This document shows, piece after piece, positions 54,016 through 63,660 of a stretch of DNA of 64,000 bases. The stretch covers positions 40,726 to 104,725 of the forward strand of contig CANMML010000014.1 of assembly GCA_947499005.1 (NCBI GenBank), in the 5' to 3' direction. Within the stretch, counting starts at the first letter, position 1. Each line of letters starts with the position of its first letter. The notes below the pieces were generated by a model, which was not told the origin of the DNA, ran no database searches, and was given only the letters and a program-made list of their open reading frames with translations. Source of the stretch: an uncultured Aquimarina sp. (GTDB lineage Bacteria > Bacteroidota > Bacteroidia > Flavobacteriales > Flavobacteriaceae). Position numbers and translations under genes: made by a program.

Positions 54016-55215
54016 ATGAAATCACTATTAAATAACATAAAAGGAGATAAAGTACTGTGGGCAATCATAGCAGTATTGGCATTGTTTTCATTTATGCCAG
54101 TATATAGTGCTAGTAGTAATTTGGCTTATGCAGGAGGAAGTGGGAATACACTAAAGTTTTTAGTGAAGCACGGGGTTCATTTATTGTTAGGTTTTTCAAT
54201 ATTATATGGAGTACATAGAATACCGTATCGTTATTTTAAAGGGCTATCTTATATCGGTTTGCCAATAGTCATAGTATTGTTATTGGTTACATTGCTGCAA
54301 GGGAATACAATAGGCGGAGCAAATGCTAGTCGTTGGATTCGAATTCCAGTAGTAGGAATGACCTTTCAAACATCCGCATTAGCCTCAGTAGTACTGCTCA
54401 CTTTTGTCGCAGGATACCTAGCTAGAGTGCTTGAAAAAAAATATAGCTTCAAGGATTCAATTTTACCATTATGGTTACCTGTTGCATTGGTATTAATGCT
54501 AATTTTGCCAGCCAATTTTTCGACAGCAGCAATCATTTTTGTGATGGTCGCCACATTGGTATTTGTAGGAGGGTATCCTTTAAAATATTTATCTGTGATC
54601 ATCCTGTCAGGCATTGTCGCATTGGCATTATTTGTTTTGGTAAATAAAGCTTTTCCCGATTTAATGTCCAATCGTATAGACACTTGGATTAGTCGTATTG
54701 AAAGCTTTATGGATAAAGATGCAGAAGGAAATAAAACAGAGAAGTATCAAATAGAGAGAGCAAAGATTGCAATTGCTACAGGAGGAATTATTGGAAAAGG
54801 GCCAGGGAAGAGTGAACAACGTAATTTATTACCGCAGTCATCTTCCGATTTTATTTATGCGATAGTTGTAGAAGAATTTGGTTTAATAGGAGCTTTTTTA
54901 ATTCTCTTTGCATATTTAATGATGCTAGGAAGGATTTTAATTATTTCCCACCAAGCAACAGATGTATATGGAAAGTTGTTAGTGATCGGAGTAGGATTGC
55001 CGATCATATTTCAAGCGTTCATTAATATGGCTGTTGCAGTAGAATTATTTCCTGTTACAGGGCAAACATTACCATTAATCAGTAGTGGAGGTTCATCTAT
55101 TTGGATGACCTGTCTCGCATTAGGAATTATAATTAGTGTAAGCGCAAAACAGGAACCAAAAATAAAAGAAGACGAGGAGTTAAATCCATTGGATATATTG
55201 AGTGAAACTATATGA
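54016..55215 (+). CDS. ftsW: Septal peptidoglycan polymerase FtsW
   Basis: The 399-residue SEDS protein has about ten helices. It contains GANASRWIRIPVVGMTFQTS, the large extracellular loop with GKGPGKSEQRNLLPQSSSDFIYAIVVEEFG, and PVTGQTLPLISSGGSSIWMTC. These are the standard FtsW/RodA signatures; the dcw position favours FtsW. It polymerises glycan strands with FtsI. Its start is 173 bp after murD, behind a spacer with short repeats; its last four bases overlap murG. Confidence 0.95.
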   Translation: MKSLLNNIKGDKVLWAIIAVLALFSFMPVYSASSNLAYAGGSGNTLKFLVKHGVHLLLGFSILYGVHRIPYRYFKGLSYIGLPIVIVLLLVTLLQGNTIGGANASRWIRIPVVGMTFQTSALASVVLLTFVAGYLARVLEKKYSFKDSILPLWLPVALVLMLILPANFSTAAIIFVMVATLVFVGGYPLKYLSVIILSGIVALALFVLVNKAFPDLMSNRIDTWISRIESFMDKDAEGNKTEKYQIERAKIAIATGGIIGKGPGKSEQRNLLPQSSSDFIYAIVVEEFGLIGAFLILFAYLMMLGRILIISHQATDVYGKLLVIGVGLPIIFQAFINMAVAVELFPVTGQTLPLISSGGSSIWMTCLALGIIISVSAKQEPKIKEDEELNPLDILSETI

Positions 55216-56309
55216 GTAAAACATTTATCATATCAGGAGGAGGAACTGGAGGACATATTTATCCTGCGATTGCGATTGCAGATGAATTAAAGATGGAGTA
55301 TCCTGATGCTAAGATTGTTTTTGTAGGGGCAGAAGATCGTATGGAAATGCAAAAAGTACCACAAGCTGGATATCCAATTGAAGGATTATGGATTAGTGGT
55401 TTGCAACGAAAGCTAGACCCCAAAAACTTCTTATTGCCATTTAAAGTATTAAGTAGTCTTTGGAAGTCTTATAAAATATTGAAAAAATACAAGCCTCAAG
55501 TCGCTATTGGTACGGGAGGTTATGCAAGTGCAGCTTTATTGAAAGTCGCAGGTAGTATCGGAATTCCTACATTGATTCAAGAACAGAATTCTTATCCAGG
55601 GATTACTAACAAAATATTGTCAAAAACAGCAAAAAGGATTTGTGTAGCTTATGCTGGCTTGGATCGATATTTTCCAGCGAAGAAGATTTTAGTAACAGGG
55701 AATCCAATTCGTGAAGATATCTTGAAGGTGCATGCTAGTAGTATAGATCAACAGCAAGCAAAAGCATATTTCGGACTGGAAAATGCGGATAAAGTATTGT
55801 TGGTAATTGGAGGAAGTCTAGGAGCTCGAACTATCAATGAGACCATTGCGGAAAAGCGAAAGTATTTCGAGGATGCAAATATCTCGATATTATGGCAATG
55901 TGGTAAGTATTATTTTGAAACGTATACATCTCATGATAGTGATCAAATAAAAGTATTAGCGTACATAGATCGTATGGATATGGCTTATGGTGCTGCCGAT
56001 TATATTATTTCAAGAGCAGGTGCAAGCTCTGTTTCAGAGCTAGCATTGGTGGGGAAGCCTACAATGTTTATACCATCTCCAAATGTAGCAGAAGATCATC
56101 AAACTAAAAATGCAGAGGCGATTGTATCAAAAAAAGCTGCTGTTTTAGTGAAAGAGAAATACATCCCAACAGATTTTGAAAGGCAGTTTGATAAATTTTT
56201 AAACAGTCCTTCTTTATGTGTAGAAATGGGGCAAAATTATAAAGCACTGGCAAAGCCCAATGCTACAAAGGAAATAGTAGACGAAATCAAGGAATTGATA
56301 AAAGAATAA
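55212..56309 (+). CDS. murG: Lipid II synthase MurG
   Basis: The 365-residue GT28 glycosyltransferase has ISGGGTGGHIYPAIAIADEL (8-27), GTGGYASAALLK, QEQNSYPGITNK, VTGNPIREDI, VIGGSLGARTINE and the C-terminal SRAGASSVSELALVGKP with the UDP-GlcNAc site. It adds GlcNAc to lipid I at the inner face of the membrane. ATG overlaps the end of ftsW (ATGA). Confidence 0.97.
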   Translation: MSKTFIISGGGTGGHIYPAIAIADELKMEYPDAKIVFVGAEDRMEMQKVPQAGYPIEGLWISGLQRKLDPKNFLLPFKVLSSLWKSYKILKKYKPQVAIGTGGYASAALLKVAGSIGIPTLIQEQNSYPGITNKILSKTAKRICVAYAGLDRYFPAKKILVTGNPIREDILKVHASSIDQQQAKAYFGLENADKVLLVIGGSLGARTINETIAEKRKYFEDANISILWQCGKYYFETYTSHDSDQIKVLAYIDRMDMAYGAADYIISRAGASSVSELALVGKPTMFIPSPNVAEDHQTKNAEAIVSKKAAVLVKEKYIPTDFERQFDKFLNSPSLCVEMGQNYKALAKPNATKEIVDEIKELIKE

Positions 56310-57661
56310 TGCAAGAGTTAAGTAACATAGAGCGTGTATATTTTATAGGGATAGGAGGTATTGGTATGAGTGCCTTAGCTCGCTATTATGTAAGTATAGG
56401 GGTTTCTGTTGCGGGATATGATAAAACGGCTACAGAAATTACAGCAGCTTTAAATGATTTAGGAGTACAGATTACTTTTGAAACAACAGTAGGTCAAATT
56501 CCTAAAGCGTATCTAGCGAGAGAAACTACTCTTGTCGTTTATACGCCAGCGGTTCCGAAATCACATGAGCAATTGTGTTATTTTCAAGAGCAAGGTTTTA
56601 CTGTGTTAAAGCGAGCTCAAGTATTAGGGGTAATTACTAAAGATGTTTTCACATTAGCAGTAGCTGGGACACATGGGAAAACAACAACCTCGACGATTTT
56701 GGCTCATTTATTATACGAGTCAGGGGTAAAGGTTACAGCTTTTTTAGGTGGAATTAGTGAAAACTATAATAGCAATTATCTCAGCAGTGGAAATGATGTT
56801 ATCGTTGTAGAGGCAGATGAGTTCGATCGTTCTTTTCTGAATTTACACCCAAATATTTCTGCAATTACTTCCATGGATGCAGATCATTTAGATATTTATG
56901 GAAATGCAGATGCATTAACACAATCTTTCGAAGATTTTGCAGTATTAAATAAGAATCAATTATTAGTAATCAATGGATTGCCGATAGATGGAATTACTAT
57001 TGGGTTGGATGACAATTCAACCTATGCAGCTCTGGATATTACTATAGTTAACGGGAGTTACTTCTTTAATTTGAAAACTCCAGATGGAGTTATAGAAAAT
57101 GTAGAAGTTAGTCTGCCAGGTCATCATAATTTAAAAAATGTGATAACAGCTATGGCAATGGCCTTAGAGTATGGGGTAGAGGTACCTAAATTAGTAAAAG
57201 CGTTGAAGTCTTTTAAAGGCATTCAAAGAAGATTTAGTTATCAGATAAAAACAAACGATTTAGTTTTTATAGATGATTATGCACATCATCCGACAGAGAT
57301 CAATGCCTTGCATCAAGCGGTGAGAGAGATGCATCAAGAAAAAAAAGTATTAGGCATATTTCAACCGCATCTATTTAGTAGGACTAAAGATTTTGTTAAA
57401 GACTTTGCAAAAAGTTTATCACAATTTGATGAAATATGGTTGTTAGATATTTATCCAGCTAGAGAATTACCCATCGAAGGAGTTACCTCGGAATGGTTAT
57501 TGTCTATGATAAAAAACGATAATAAAAAGTTGATTTCTAAAGAGGAAATGTTACGTGAAATTTCAGCCACAAATGCAGAGGTAATTGTCACGATTGGAGC
57601 AGGCGACATTGGCGCAGAAGTCAAAGAAATTAAAAAAGAATTGGAAGGTGCAACGATTTAA
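56309..57661 (+). CDS. murC: UDP-MurNAc:L-alanine ligase MurC
   Basis: The 450-residue Mur ligase has FIGIGGIGMSALARYY near the N-terminus, ATP loop VAGTHGKTTTSTILAHLL, VEADEFDRSFL, SMDADHLDIYG, DDYAHHPTEI and FQPHLFSRTKDF, diagnostic of MurC. ATG overlaps the murG stop by one base. Confidence 0.97.
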   Translation: MQELSNIERVYFIGIGGIGMSALARYYVSIGVSVAGYDKTATEITAALNDLGVQITFETTVGQIPKAYLARETTLVVYTPAVPKSHEQLCYFQEQGFTVLKRAQVLGVITKDVFTLAVAGTHGKTTTSTILAHLLYESGVKVTAFLGGISENYNSNYLSSGNDVIVVEADEFDRSFLNLHPNISAITSMDADHLDIYGNADALTQSFEDFAVLNKNQLLVINGLPIDGITIGLDDNSTYAALDITIVNGSYFFNLKTPDGVIENVEVSLPGHHNLKNVITAMAMALEYGVEVPKLVKALKSFKGIQRRFSYQIKTNDLVFIDDYAHHPTEINALHQAVREMHQEKKVLGIFQPHLFSRTKDFVKDFAKSLSQFDEIWLLDIYPARELPIEGVTSEWLLSMIKNDNKKLISKEEMLREISATNAEVIVTIGAGDIGAEVKEIKKELEGATI

Positions 57662-58364
57662 ATATAACATAGGGATTTTGTTTGCATTTGTTTGTTTAAT
57701 AGGGTTATACGCTTTTTCGGGCAAGAGAAATGAAAGACGTGAATTTGAGCAGCAAAATGTGCGTTTTGTCGATCAGCAGAATAGATTCCTAAGTGCAGCT
57801 ACCGTTAATAAATTGTTGATACAAAAAGGAGAGGTGTCAGCTAACGAGCAGAAAGAAATTTTAGCTTTGAAAGAAGCTGAACAAGAAGTACAATCTTTAG
57901 CACATGTAAAGGCAGTAGAAGTTTATCATTCAGTAAACCACAAGGTTGATGTGGTAATTGAAGAGCACGAGCCTATAGCTCGATTGTTTTCTAGTAAACC
58001 AAAATATTTAAGTGCTACAGGAGATCTGATGCCTTTGTCATCGAACATTGCTGTTAGGGTGCCAATAATTTATGGTTTTGCCAAAGAGAATAAAAAAGAA
58101 ATAGTAAAGCTACTAGAGGTTATTGATCAAGATAATTTTTTAAAGCAAAATGTAGTAGGGATTACATGTTTGCAGCATAAAGATTTTTCATTAGATCTCC
58201 GAAATATTGACGCTAATGTAGTGTTAGGAGGTCTTAATGATTTAAAGACTAAAGTGAAAAACTTAAAAGTTTTTTTTGTTAAAGCACAAAAAGATGGGTT
58301 GTTGAAAAATTATAAACAACTCAACTTGAAAGTAAAAAACCAAGTGATATGTACGAAAAAGTAA
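57648..58364 (+). CDS. ftsQ: Division protein FtsQ
   Basis: From GTG at 57648 the protein has 238 residues: a basic start MQRFKYN, one membrane helix (about 8-24) and a periplasmic part with a POTRA-like region followed by VEVYHSVNHKVDVVIEEHEPIARLF. A longer frame from TTG at 57585 would overlap murC by 77 bp and is less likely. The POTRA plus beta domain recruits FtsL/FtsB in other bacteria. It overlaps ftsA by 16 bp. Confidence 0.9.
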   Translation: MQRFKYNIGILFAFVCLIGLYAFSGKRNERREFEQQNVRFVDQQNRFLSAATVNKLLIQKGEVSANEQKEILALKEAEQEVQSLAHVKAVEVYHSVNHKVDVVIEEHEPIARLFSSKPKYLSATGDLMPLSSNIAVRVPIIYGFAKENKKEIVKLLEVIDQDNFLKQNVVGITCLQHKDFSLDLRNIDANVVLGGLNDLKTKVKNLKVFFVKAQKDGLLKNYKQLNLKVKNQVICTKK

Positions 58365-59818
58365 CATCAAATCAAGGGGTAGAAACTGCAACAAATTTAC
58401 AGTCGATTAAAGGTCGGCCAGAATATGCAGTTGGATTAGACATTGGTACTACCAAGATCGTTGCTATGATTGGTCGCTACAACGACTATGGAAAGGTGGA
58501 AGTACTTGGGGTTGGGAAATCGAAAAGTTTAGGAGTACATCGTGGTGTAGTGAATAATATCACTAAGACGATCGAATCTATTCAGAAAGCCATTTTTGAA
58601 GCACAAGTAGCTTCGGGGATAGAAATAACTGAAGTAACAGTAGGGATAGCAGGTCAACATATTCGAAGTACACAAGAAAGTGATTATATCATACGTCAAG
58701 ATGCCGAGCGTGTTATAGATAGTGCCGATATAGATCAACTATGTGGACAAATGCACAAATTAGCAGTGTTACCAGGCGAAGAAATTTTACACGTATTGCC
58801 ACAAGAATATAAAGTAGACGGTCAAACTGAAATTACAGAACCAATAGGGATGTATGGAGGAAGACTAGAAGCTAACTTTCATGTAGTAGTAGGGCAAATA
58901 ACTTCCATTAAAAACATAGGACGTTGTGTAAAGAGTGCTGGTTTAGATCTGTCAAATATTACATTAGAACCAATTGCTTCTTCTAAAGCAGTATTAAGTC
59001 AAGAAGAAAAAGAGGCGGGTGTGGCATTGATTGATATAGGAGGTGGTACTACCGATTTGGCAATTTTCAAAGATGGAATAATTAGACATACAGCTGTGAT
59101 CCCGTTTGGAGGAAATGTAATTACAGAGGATATCAAAGAAGGTTGTGCGATTATCGAGCGACAAGCAGAAATGTTGAAAGTGAAATTTGGTTCGGCAGTT
59201 CCTTTTGATAGTCAAAAGAAAGAATTTATCAGTATTCCTGGTTTAAGAGGGCGAGAGCCCAAAGAGATTTCAAAATTAAACCTATCTAAAATGATCTATG
59301 CACGTGTGGTAGAGATTGTAGAGATGGTATATCAAGAAATCAAAAACTATGGTCACGAATATAATAGTAGAAAATTAATTGCAGGAATAGTATTAACTGG
59401 AGGAGGAGCTCAGTTAAAGAACTTGAAGCAGTTAGTAGAATTAGTAACAGGAATGGATACTCGTATAGGATATCCTAATGAGCATCTTTCGGGCACAAGC
59501 AAAAAAGAAATTACTTGTCCAATGTACGCTACGGCTGTTGGTTTGGTAATGGAAGGCTTGGAAGCCAATCAGCATACGAATGAAGATGAAATTAGAGAAC
59601 AGATTTCAAGTGAGAATGAATTACTAGATCAGCAGCAAGAAATAGCTGCTGCAGATTCTAAAACGGATGAGGGGCAAGTTTCAGGTGTTGATGATGAAAT
59701 TAAAGTAGAGTCTGAGTATAAAATGCACGAAGACCGCACGAAAGTGATGACTGATAAGAAAAACTTTTTTGAACGTTGGGGAGATAAGTTCAAAGAGTTT
59801 TTAGATAACGTAGAATAA
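58349..59818 (+). CDS. ftsA: Actin-like division protein FtsA
   Basis: The 489-residue protein has AVGLDIGTTKIVAMIG (phosphate 1), the 1C domain with VTVGIAGQHIRSTQ, ALIDIGGGTTDLAIFKDG (phosphate 2) and IVLTGGGAQLKNL (adenosine). A long acidic linker and a C-terminal amphipathic helix (FFERWGDKFKEFLDNV) serve as the membrane target. It tethers FtsZ to the membrane. Longer than the E. coli form (about 420) through the linker. Confidence 0.97.
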   Translation: MYEKVTSNQGVETATNLQSIKGRPEYAVGLDIGTTKIVAMIGRYNDYGKVEVLGVGKSKSLGVHRGVVNNITKTIESIQKAIFEAQVASGIEITEVTVGIAGQHIRSTQESDYIIRQDAERVIDSADIDQLCGQMHKLAVLPGEEILHVLPQEYKVDGQTEITEPIGMYGGRLEANFHVVVGQITSIKNIGRCVKSAGLDLSNITLEPIASSKAVLSQEEKEAGVALIDIGGGTTDLAIFKDGIIRHTAVIPFGGNVITEDIKEGCAIIERQAEMLKVKFGSAVPFDSQKKEFISIPGLRGREPKEISKLNLSKMIYARVVEIVEMVYQEIKNYGHEYNSRKLIAGIVLTGGGAQLKNLKQLVELVTGMDTRIGYPNEHLSGTSKKEITCPMYATAVGLVMEGLEANQHTNEDEIREQISSENELLDQQQEIAAADSKTDEGQVSGVDDEIKVESEYKMHEDRTKVMTDKKNFFERWGDKFKEFLDNVE

Positions 59819-59850
59819 GAGAGTACCCAAAATATAACACAACACAAATC

Positions 59851-61773
59851 ATGGAGAATAATTTTTCAGGAATTGCATTCGATATGCCAAAGAATAGATC
59901 AAATGTGATCAAGGTTATCGGTGTAGGAGGAGGAGGTAGCAATGCTATCAATTACATGTTCCAGCAAGGGATCAATGGTGTGGATTTTGTGATTTGTAAT
60001 ACCGATTCGCAAGCATTGGAAAATAGTCCAATCCCTAATAAGATACAATTGGGTGTATCATTAACGGAAGGATTAGGAGCTGGTGCAAATCCAGAAGTAG
60101 GAGAAAAAGCAGCTATCGAAAGTTACGAAGAAATAACTTCTATGCTAGAAACCAATACCAAGATGGTATTTATTACTGCAGGTATGGGTGGAGGTACAGG
60201 TACAGGTGCCGCTCCAGTAATAGCAAAGATGGCTCGCGAATTAGAAATTTTAACAGTTGGGATCGTAACAATTCCTTTTGGGTTCGAAGGAAAAATGCGT
60301 AACGAGCAAGCGCAAATAGGTGTTGAAAAATTGCGTGCTAATGTCGATTCTCTTATTGTAATCAATAATAATAAACTCCGTGACGTATATGGAAACCTTG
60401 GATTCAAAGCAGGTTTCTCGAAAGCAGATGAAGTATTAGCAACAGCATCACGCGGAATAGCAGAAGTAATAACACATCACTATACGCAAAACATTGATTT
60501 ACGCGATGCAAAAACAGTATTAAGTAATAGTGGTACAGCTATTATGGGATCAGCAAATGCTGCGGGTGATCAAAGAGCAAACCTTGCTATATCTAAAGCC
60601 TTAGATTCTCCATTGTTAAATGATAACAAAATCAAAGGAGCTAAAAATGTGTTGTTGTTAATTGTTTCAGGAAGAGACGAAATTACGATTGATGAAATAG
60701 GAGAAATCAATGATTACATACAGCAAGAAGCAGGTTATGGGGCTAATATCATTATGGGTGTTGGTGATGATGAAAGATTAGACGATGCTATTGCAGTAAC
60801 GGTAATCGCTACTGGTTTTAATGTAGATCAACAGAACGAATTCGTTTCAGGGGAAACCAAAAAAATTATCCATAATTTAAATGATGACCAAAAAGCAGAG
60901 CAAAATCTATCTGTAAAAAATACAGGTCATGTTAATATTCCTAAAATAGATGCTTCGCCAATTGAAAAAGTTGATATAGAGAAAGCAGAAGAACGTATTG
61001 TTTTGACTTTGGAAGATGAGCCAGAAGTTGTAGAGGAGCCAGTAGTAAATGTAAAAGATATCGAGGTAGTAGATTTCGAATATGTAGAAGCTCCAATAGA
61101 ACAAGTTGAAACACGTTCAGAAATACTAGAAGCACAACCAGAAGATGATTTTGTAATCATCGATGTAGAATCAATTAAAGATATTGAAGTTGTAGGAGAG
61201 CAAGTAGTAGTTCCAGAAACTCCAGAGGAGCAGATGGCATTAACTTTCGATTTTCCTATAAGTGAATCTATCAAAAGTGCAGAGGTTATTGATGAAGAAA
61301 TTGTAGTAGCAGAGACACAGCCTATATCAACGTATGAAGGAGAAGATGTAGTGCGTTACACTTTAGAAGATCAGGAAGAAGAAAGTTTTGGAATGGGGTT
61401 CGAACCAGAGGCGCCTAAAGATGAATTAGCTGTTTTTCAAACTAGAGTACAAGGAGAAGTAGAAACTCCAGTAGCAGAAGCAAAAGAAAATACTACTGAA
61501 AATATACCTTTATCAAGTCCAATTTCCGAATTGTTGAAGGCACGTGCAGAGAAGCGCAAGATGAACATGAAAGAATTTAATTATAAATTCCGTAATGGTG
61601 CTGCGACTAATATAGACGAAATGGAAAAAGAACCAGCTTACAAGCGTCAAGGTTTAAATTTCGAAGAAGGTGATTTTGAATCTAAAATTTCAAGGACAAC
61701 TTTAAGTACAGATGGCAATGATGAATTGCAACTAAGAAAAAATAATTCGTTTTTACACGATAATGTAGATTAA
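59851..61773 (+). CDS. ftsZ: Tubulin-like division protein FtsZ
   Basis: The 640-residue protein has the globular GTPase (about 15-330) with KVIGVGGGGSNAINYM, signature GGGTGTG (113-119), the NNKLRDVYGNLGF loop and GANIIMGVGDD. It continues with a very long acidic intrinsically disordered linker (about 335-590) and a conserved C-terminal tail with ISRTTLSTDGNDELQLRKNN. The long linker is usual for Bacteroidota and nearly doubles the E. coli length. Begins 32 bp after ftsA. Confidence 0.97.
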   Translation: MENNFSGIAFDMPKNRSNVIKVIGVGGGGSNAINYMFQQGINGVDFVICNTDSQALENSPIPNKIQLGVSLTEGLGAGANPEVGEKAAIESYEEITSMLETNTKMVFITAGMGGGTGTGAAPVIAKMARELEILTVGIVTIPFGFEGKMRNEQAQIGVEKLRANVDSLIVINNNKLRDVYGNLGFKAGFSKADEVLATASRGIAEVITHHYTQNIDLRDAKTVLSNSGTAIMGSANAAGDQRANLAISKALDSPLLNDNKIKGAKNVLLLIVSGRDEITIDEIGEINDYIQQEAGYGANIIMGVGDDERLDDAIAVTVIATGFNVDQQNEFVSGETKKIIHNLNDDQKAEQNLSVKNTGHVNIPKIDASPIEKVDIEKAEERIVLTLEDEPEVVEEPVVNVKDIEVVDFEYVEAPIEQVETRSEILEAQPEDDFVIIDVESIKDIEVVGEQVVVPETPEEQMALTFDFPISESIKSAEVIDEEIVVAETQPISTYEGEDVVRYTLEDQEEESFGMGFEPEAPKDELAVFQTRVQGEVETPVAEAKENTTENIPLSSPISELLKARAEKRKMNMKEFNYKFRNGAATNIDEMEKEPAYKRQGLNFEEGDFESKISRTTLSTDGNDELQLRKNNSFLHDNVD

Positions 61774-61849
61774 TAGTTTTGCAATAGGCAATAGGTGCTT
61801 TGGGTTAAAAATTATAAAAGTCTGAATTCTTAATACTTATAATAAAGAA

Positions 61850-62302
61850 ATGAGTTTATCAAAAAATATAATGACTGCTATGAAAGTAGCTATGAAAGCT
61901 AAAGATCAAGATGCTTTAGCGGCACTTCGAGCAGTAAAGTCAGCAATTCTTTTAGCACAAACAGAATCTGGAGCTAAAGAAGAATTGACAGAAGAGCAAG
62001 AAGTTAAATTGCTTCAAAAGTTAGTGAAACAGCGAAAAGATAGTGCTGCAATCTATAAAGAGCAGGGAAGAGAAGATCTTGTAGGTCCAGAAGTTGTTCA
62101 GGCAGAAGTAATTTCCAAATTTCTTCCAGCTCAGTTAAGCGAAGAGGAAGTTGCAAAAGTAGTAGAAGATGTTATTACAGCAGTAGGAGCAGATAGTATG
62201 AAGGATATGGGTAAAGTCATGGGGCAAGTTTCGGCAAAATTAGCAGGACAAGCAGATGGAAAGACGATCTCTAATATTGTAAAAGCAAAGCTTTCTAATT
62301 AA
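61850..62302 (+). CDS. GatB/YqeY domain protein
   Basis: The 150-residue helical protein starts MSLSKNIMTAMKVAMKAKDQDAL and has LVKQRKDSAAIYKEQGREDL and a C-terminal MGKVMGQVSAKLAGQADGKTIS repeat typical of YqeY. The domain is shared with GatB of the tRNA amidotransferase, but the stand-alone protein has no established function. In Bacteroidota it often follows ftsZ, as here. Confidence 0.92.
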   Translation: MSLSKNIMTAMKVAMKAKDQDALAALRAVKSAILLAQTESGAKEELTEEQEVKLLQKLVKQRKDSAAIYKEQGREDLVGPEVVQAEVISKFLPAQLSEEEVAKVVEDVITAVGADSMKDMGKVMGQVSAKLAGQADGKTISNIVKAKLSN

Positions 62303-62370
62303 AAAATATTGATATTTTAGTCAGACTGAGTGCTCCCGATACTTGTCGGGACGAAGTCTAAAACAAAATT

Positions 62371-62444
62371 GGCCTTGTAGCTCAACTGGATAGAGCACTG
62401 GATTTCGGCTCCAGCGGTTGGGGGTTCGACTCCCTTCAAGGTCA
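62371..62444 (+). tRNA. tRNA-Arg (anticodon TCG)
   Basis: The 74-nt cloverleaf has acceptor stem GGCCTTG with CAAGGTC, D arm GCTC/GAGC, anticodon stem CTGGA/TCCAG with loop TTTCGGC (anticodon TCG, reading CGA) and T arm GGGGG-TTCGACT-CCCTT with two G-T pairs. CCA is not encoded. Confidence 0.95.
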
Positions 62445-62526
62445 CGATATTGAAAACTAATATTTAGAAGCGAAATTTACCGTGTTTTAGTTTTTAATTT
62501 AAATTATATCCATATTTGGTTGTTAG

Positions 62527-62557
62527 CCTTCTGATTGTATCAGGAGGTTTTTTGTTT
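62527..62557 (+). terminator. Intrinsic terminator after tRNA-Arg
   Basis: CCTTCTGA (62527-62534) pairs with TCAGGAGG (62540-62547), with one G-T pair and a 5-base loop, and is followed by a T-rich tail. Confidence 0.75.
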
Positions 62558-62617
62558 TTAAGATAATCACTCTAACTAAATTTTAATTTTTTAAATTACA
62601 GAAGTATTTTAATTTAT

Positions 62618-63124
62618 ATGAATCCAGGAGGTTTAGAGTTTAGAAAGTTAACCCATCTCGATTGGGAAGATATATCATCTATATATAAAGAAGGCTTAAG
62701 TACTGGTATTGCCAGTTTCGAGACAGGAGTTCCTTCATGGAAGCAATGGGATAAAGCTCATGATGATCAATGTAGATTAGTTGTTGAGCTTAATGGTCAA
62801 ATTATCGCTTATTCCGCCTTAAGAAAAGTATCTAGTAGACCACAGTTTTCAGGAGTTGCAGAAATGCGTATTTATGTATCGGCAGCATATCGAGGAGTTG
62901 GAATAGGAGCAAAACTATTAGCACAAACAATTCGCATTAGTGAAAGCTTAGGATATTGGACGTTACAAGTTTCTATCTTTCGAGAGAATAAAGTAGCGAT
63001 TGGCTTACATACGAAAGTAGGCTTCAAGGAAATTGGAATTTGCGAAAAAATAGCAAAGCGCGGAGACGAATGGCATGATATCGTTTTTTTAGAGCGTCGC
63101 AGTATTGTAATTGGAGTTGATTAA
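62618..63124 (+). CDS. GNAT N-acetyltransferase (phosphinothricin-type)
   Basis: The 168-residue protein fits the Pat/Bar/YncA group of GNAT enzymes: IYKEGLSTGIASFETGVPSW at the N-terminus, AYSALRKVSSRPQFSGVAEMRIYVSAAYRGVGIGAKLLAQTI (acetyl-CoA loop YRGVGIGAKLL) and NKVAIGLHTKVGFKEIGI. Such proteins acetylate small amines, including methionine sulfone or sulfoximine. Start ATG at 62618. Substrate is not determined here. Confidence 0.88.
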   Translation: MNPGGLEFRKLTHLDWEDISSIYKEGLSTGIASFETGVPSWKQWDKAHDDQCRLVVELNGQIIAYSALRKVSSRPQFSGVAEMRIYVSAAYRGVGIGAKLLAQTIRISESLGYWTLQVSIFRENKVAIGLHTKVGFKEIGICEKIAKRGDEWHDIVFLERRSIVIGVD

Positions 63125-63317
63125 TTATGGCGTGTCCTCTCCTTTAGGGTCGAGGTCGGGCTATCCGCTATATCTTTTATTGGCTTGATGCCTTGAGCGT
63201 AGTCGAAGTCATGCATTTTTGTGTTGGCTTATCATCCTGAGCGCAGTCGAAGGATAACAAGCCAATAAAAGGATGCCGCTCCTATCCCTCACGCATTTCG
63301 GTTATTTGATAGTTTTA

Positions 63318-63397
63318 GTTGAAGGTTGATGGTTGAAGGTTGATGGTTGAAGGTTGATGGTTGAAGGTTGATGGTTGAAGGTTGATGGTTGAAGGTT
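63318..63397. repeat. Tandem array of a 14-bp unit
   Basis: Five perfect copies of GTTGAAGGTTGATG (63318-63387) plus a 10-bp partial copy. The units touch each other without spacers. Confidence 0.9.
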
Positions 63398-63463
63398 AAA
63401 GTCGAGTCCTTTCTTTGAGGTAGAAGTGGGTTTATCCACTATATTTTTCCTTGGTTTGTTGCC

Positions 63464-63660
63464 CTGAGCACAATCGAAGTCATACATTTTTATATTGGTT
63501 TGTCGTCCTGAGCGCAGTCGAAGTCATATATTTTATGTTGGCTTGTCGCCCTGAGCGCAGTCAAAGTCATGCATTTTCATGTTGGTTTGTCGCCCTGAGC
63601 GCAGTCGAAGTCATGCATTTTCATGTTGACTTGTCGCCCTGAGCGCAGTCGAAGGGCAAC
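63464..63660. repeat. Cluster of TGAGCGCAGTCGAAG dispersed repeats
   Basis: Successive copies start near 63464, 63509, 63551, 63596 and 63641, spaced about 42-45 bp, with the sequence TTGGTTTGTCGCCC or a variant between them. The same core occurs singly at 656-737, 28681, 30329, 52429, 63193 and 63237. Confidence 0.7.

Noticed and set aside
57585..57647. Upstream TTG start for ftsQ
   Set aside because: It would overlap murC by 77 bp and add a basic segment not needed for the membrane topology; GTG at 57648 gives a normal overlap.
63302..63642. Two small reading frames on opposite strands at the right end
   Set aside because: Both are translations of the 14-bp tandem array and of the TGAGCGCAGTCGAAG repeats, giving periodic peptides with no sign of coding selection.
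63464..63660. Possible CRISPR array from regularly spaced repeats
   Set aside because: The intervals between copies are themselves similar to each other (TTGGTTTGTCGCCC variants), so there are no unique spacers, and no cas genes are near.
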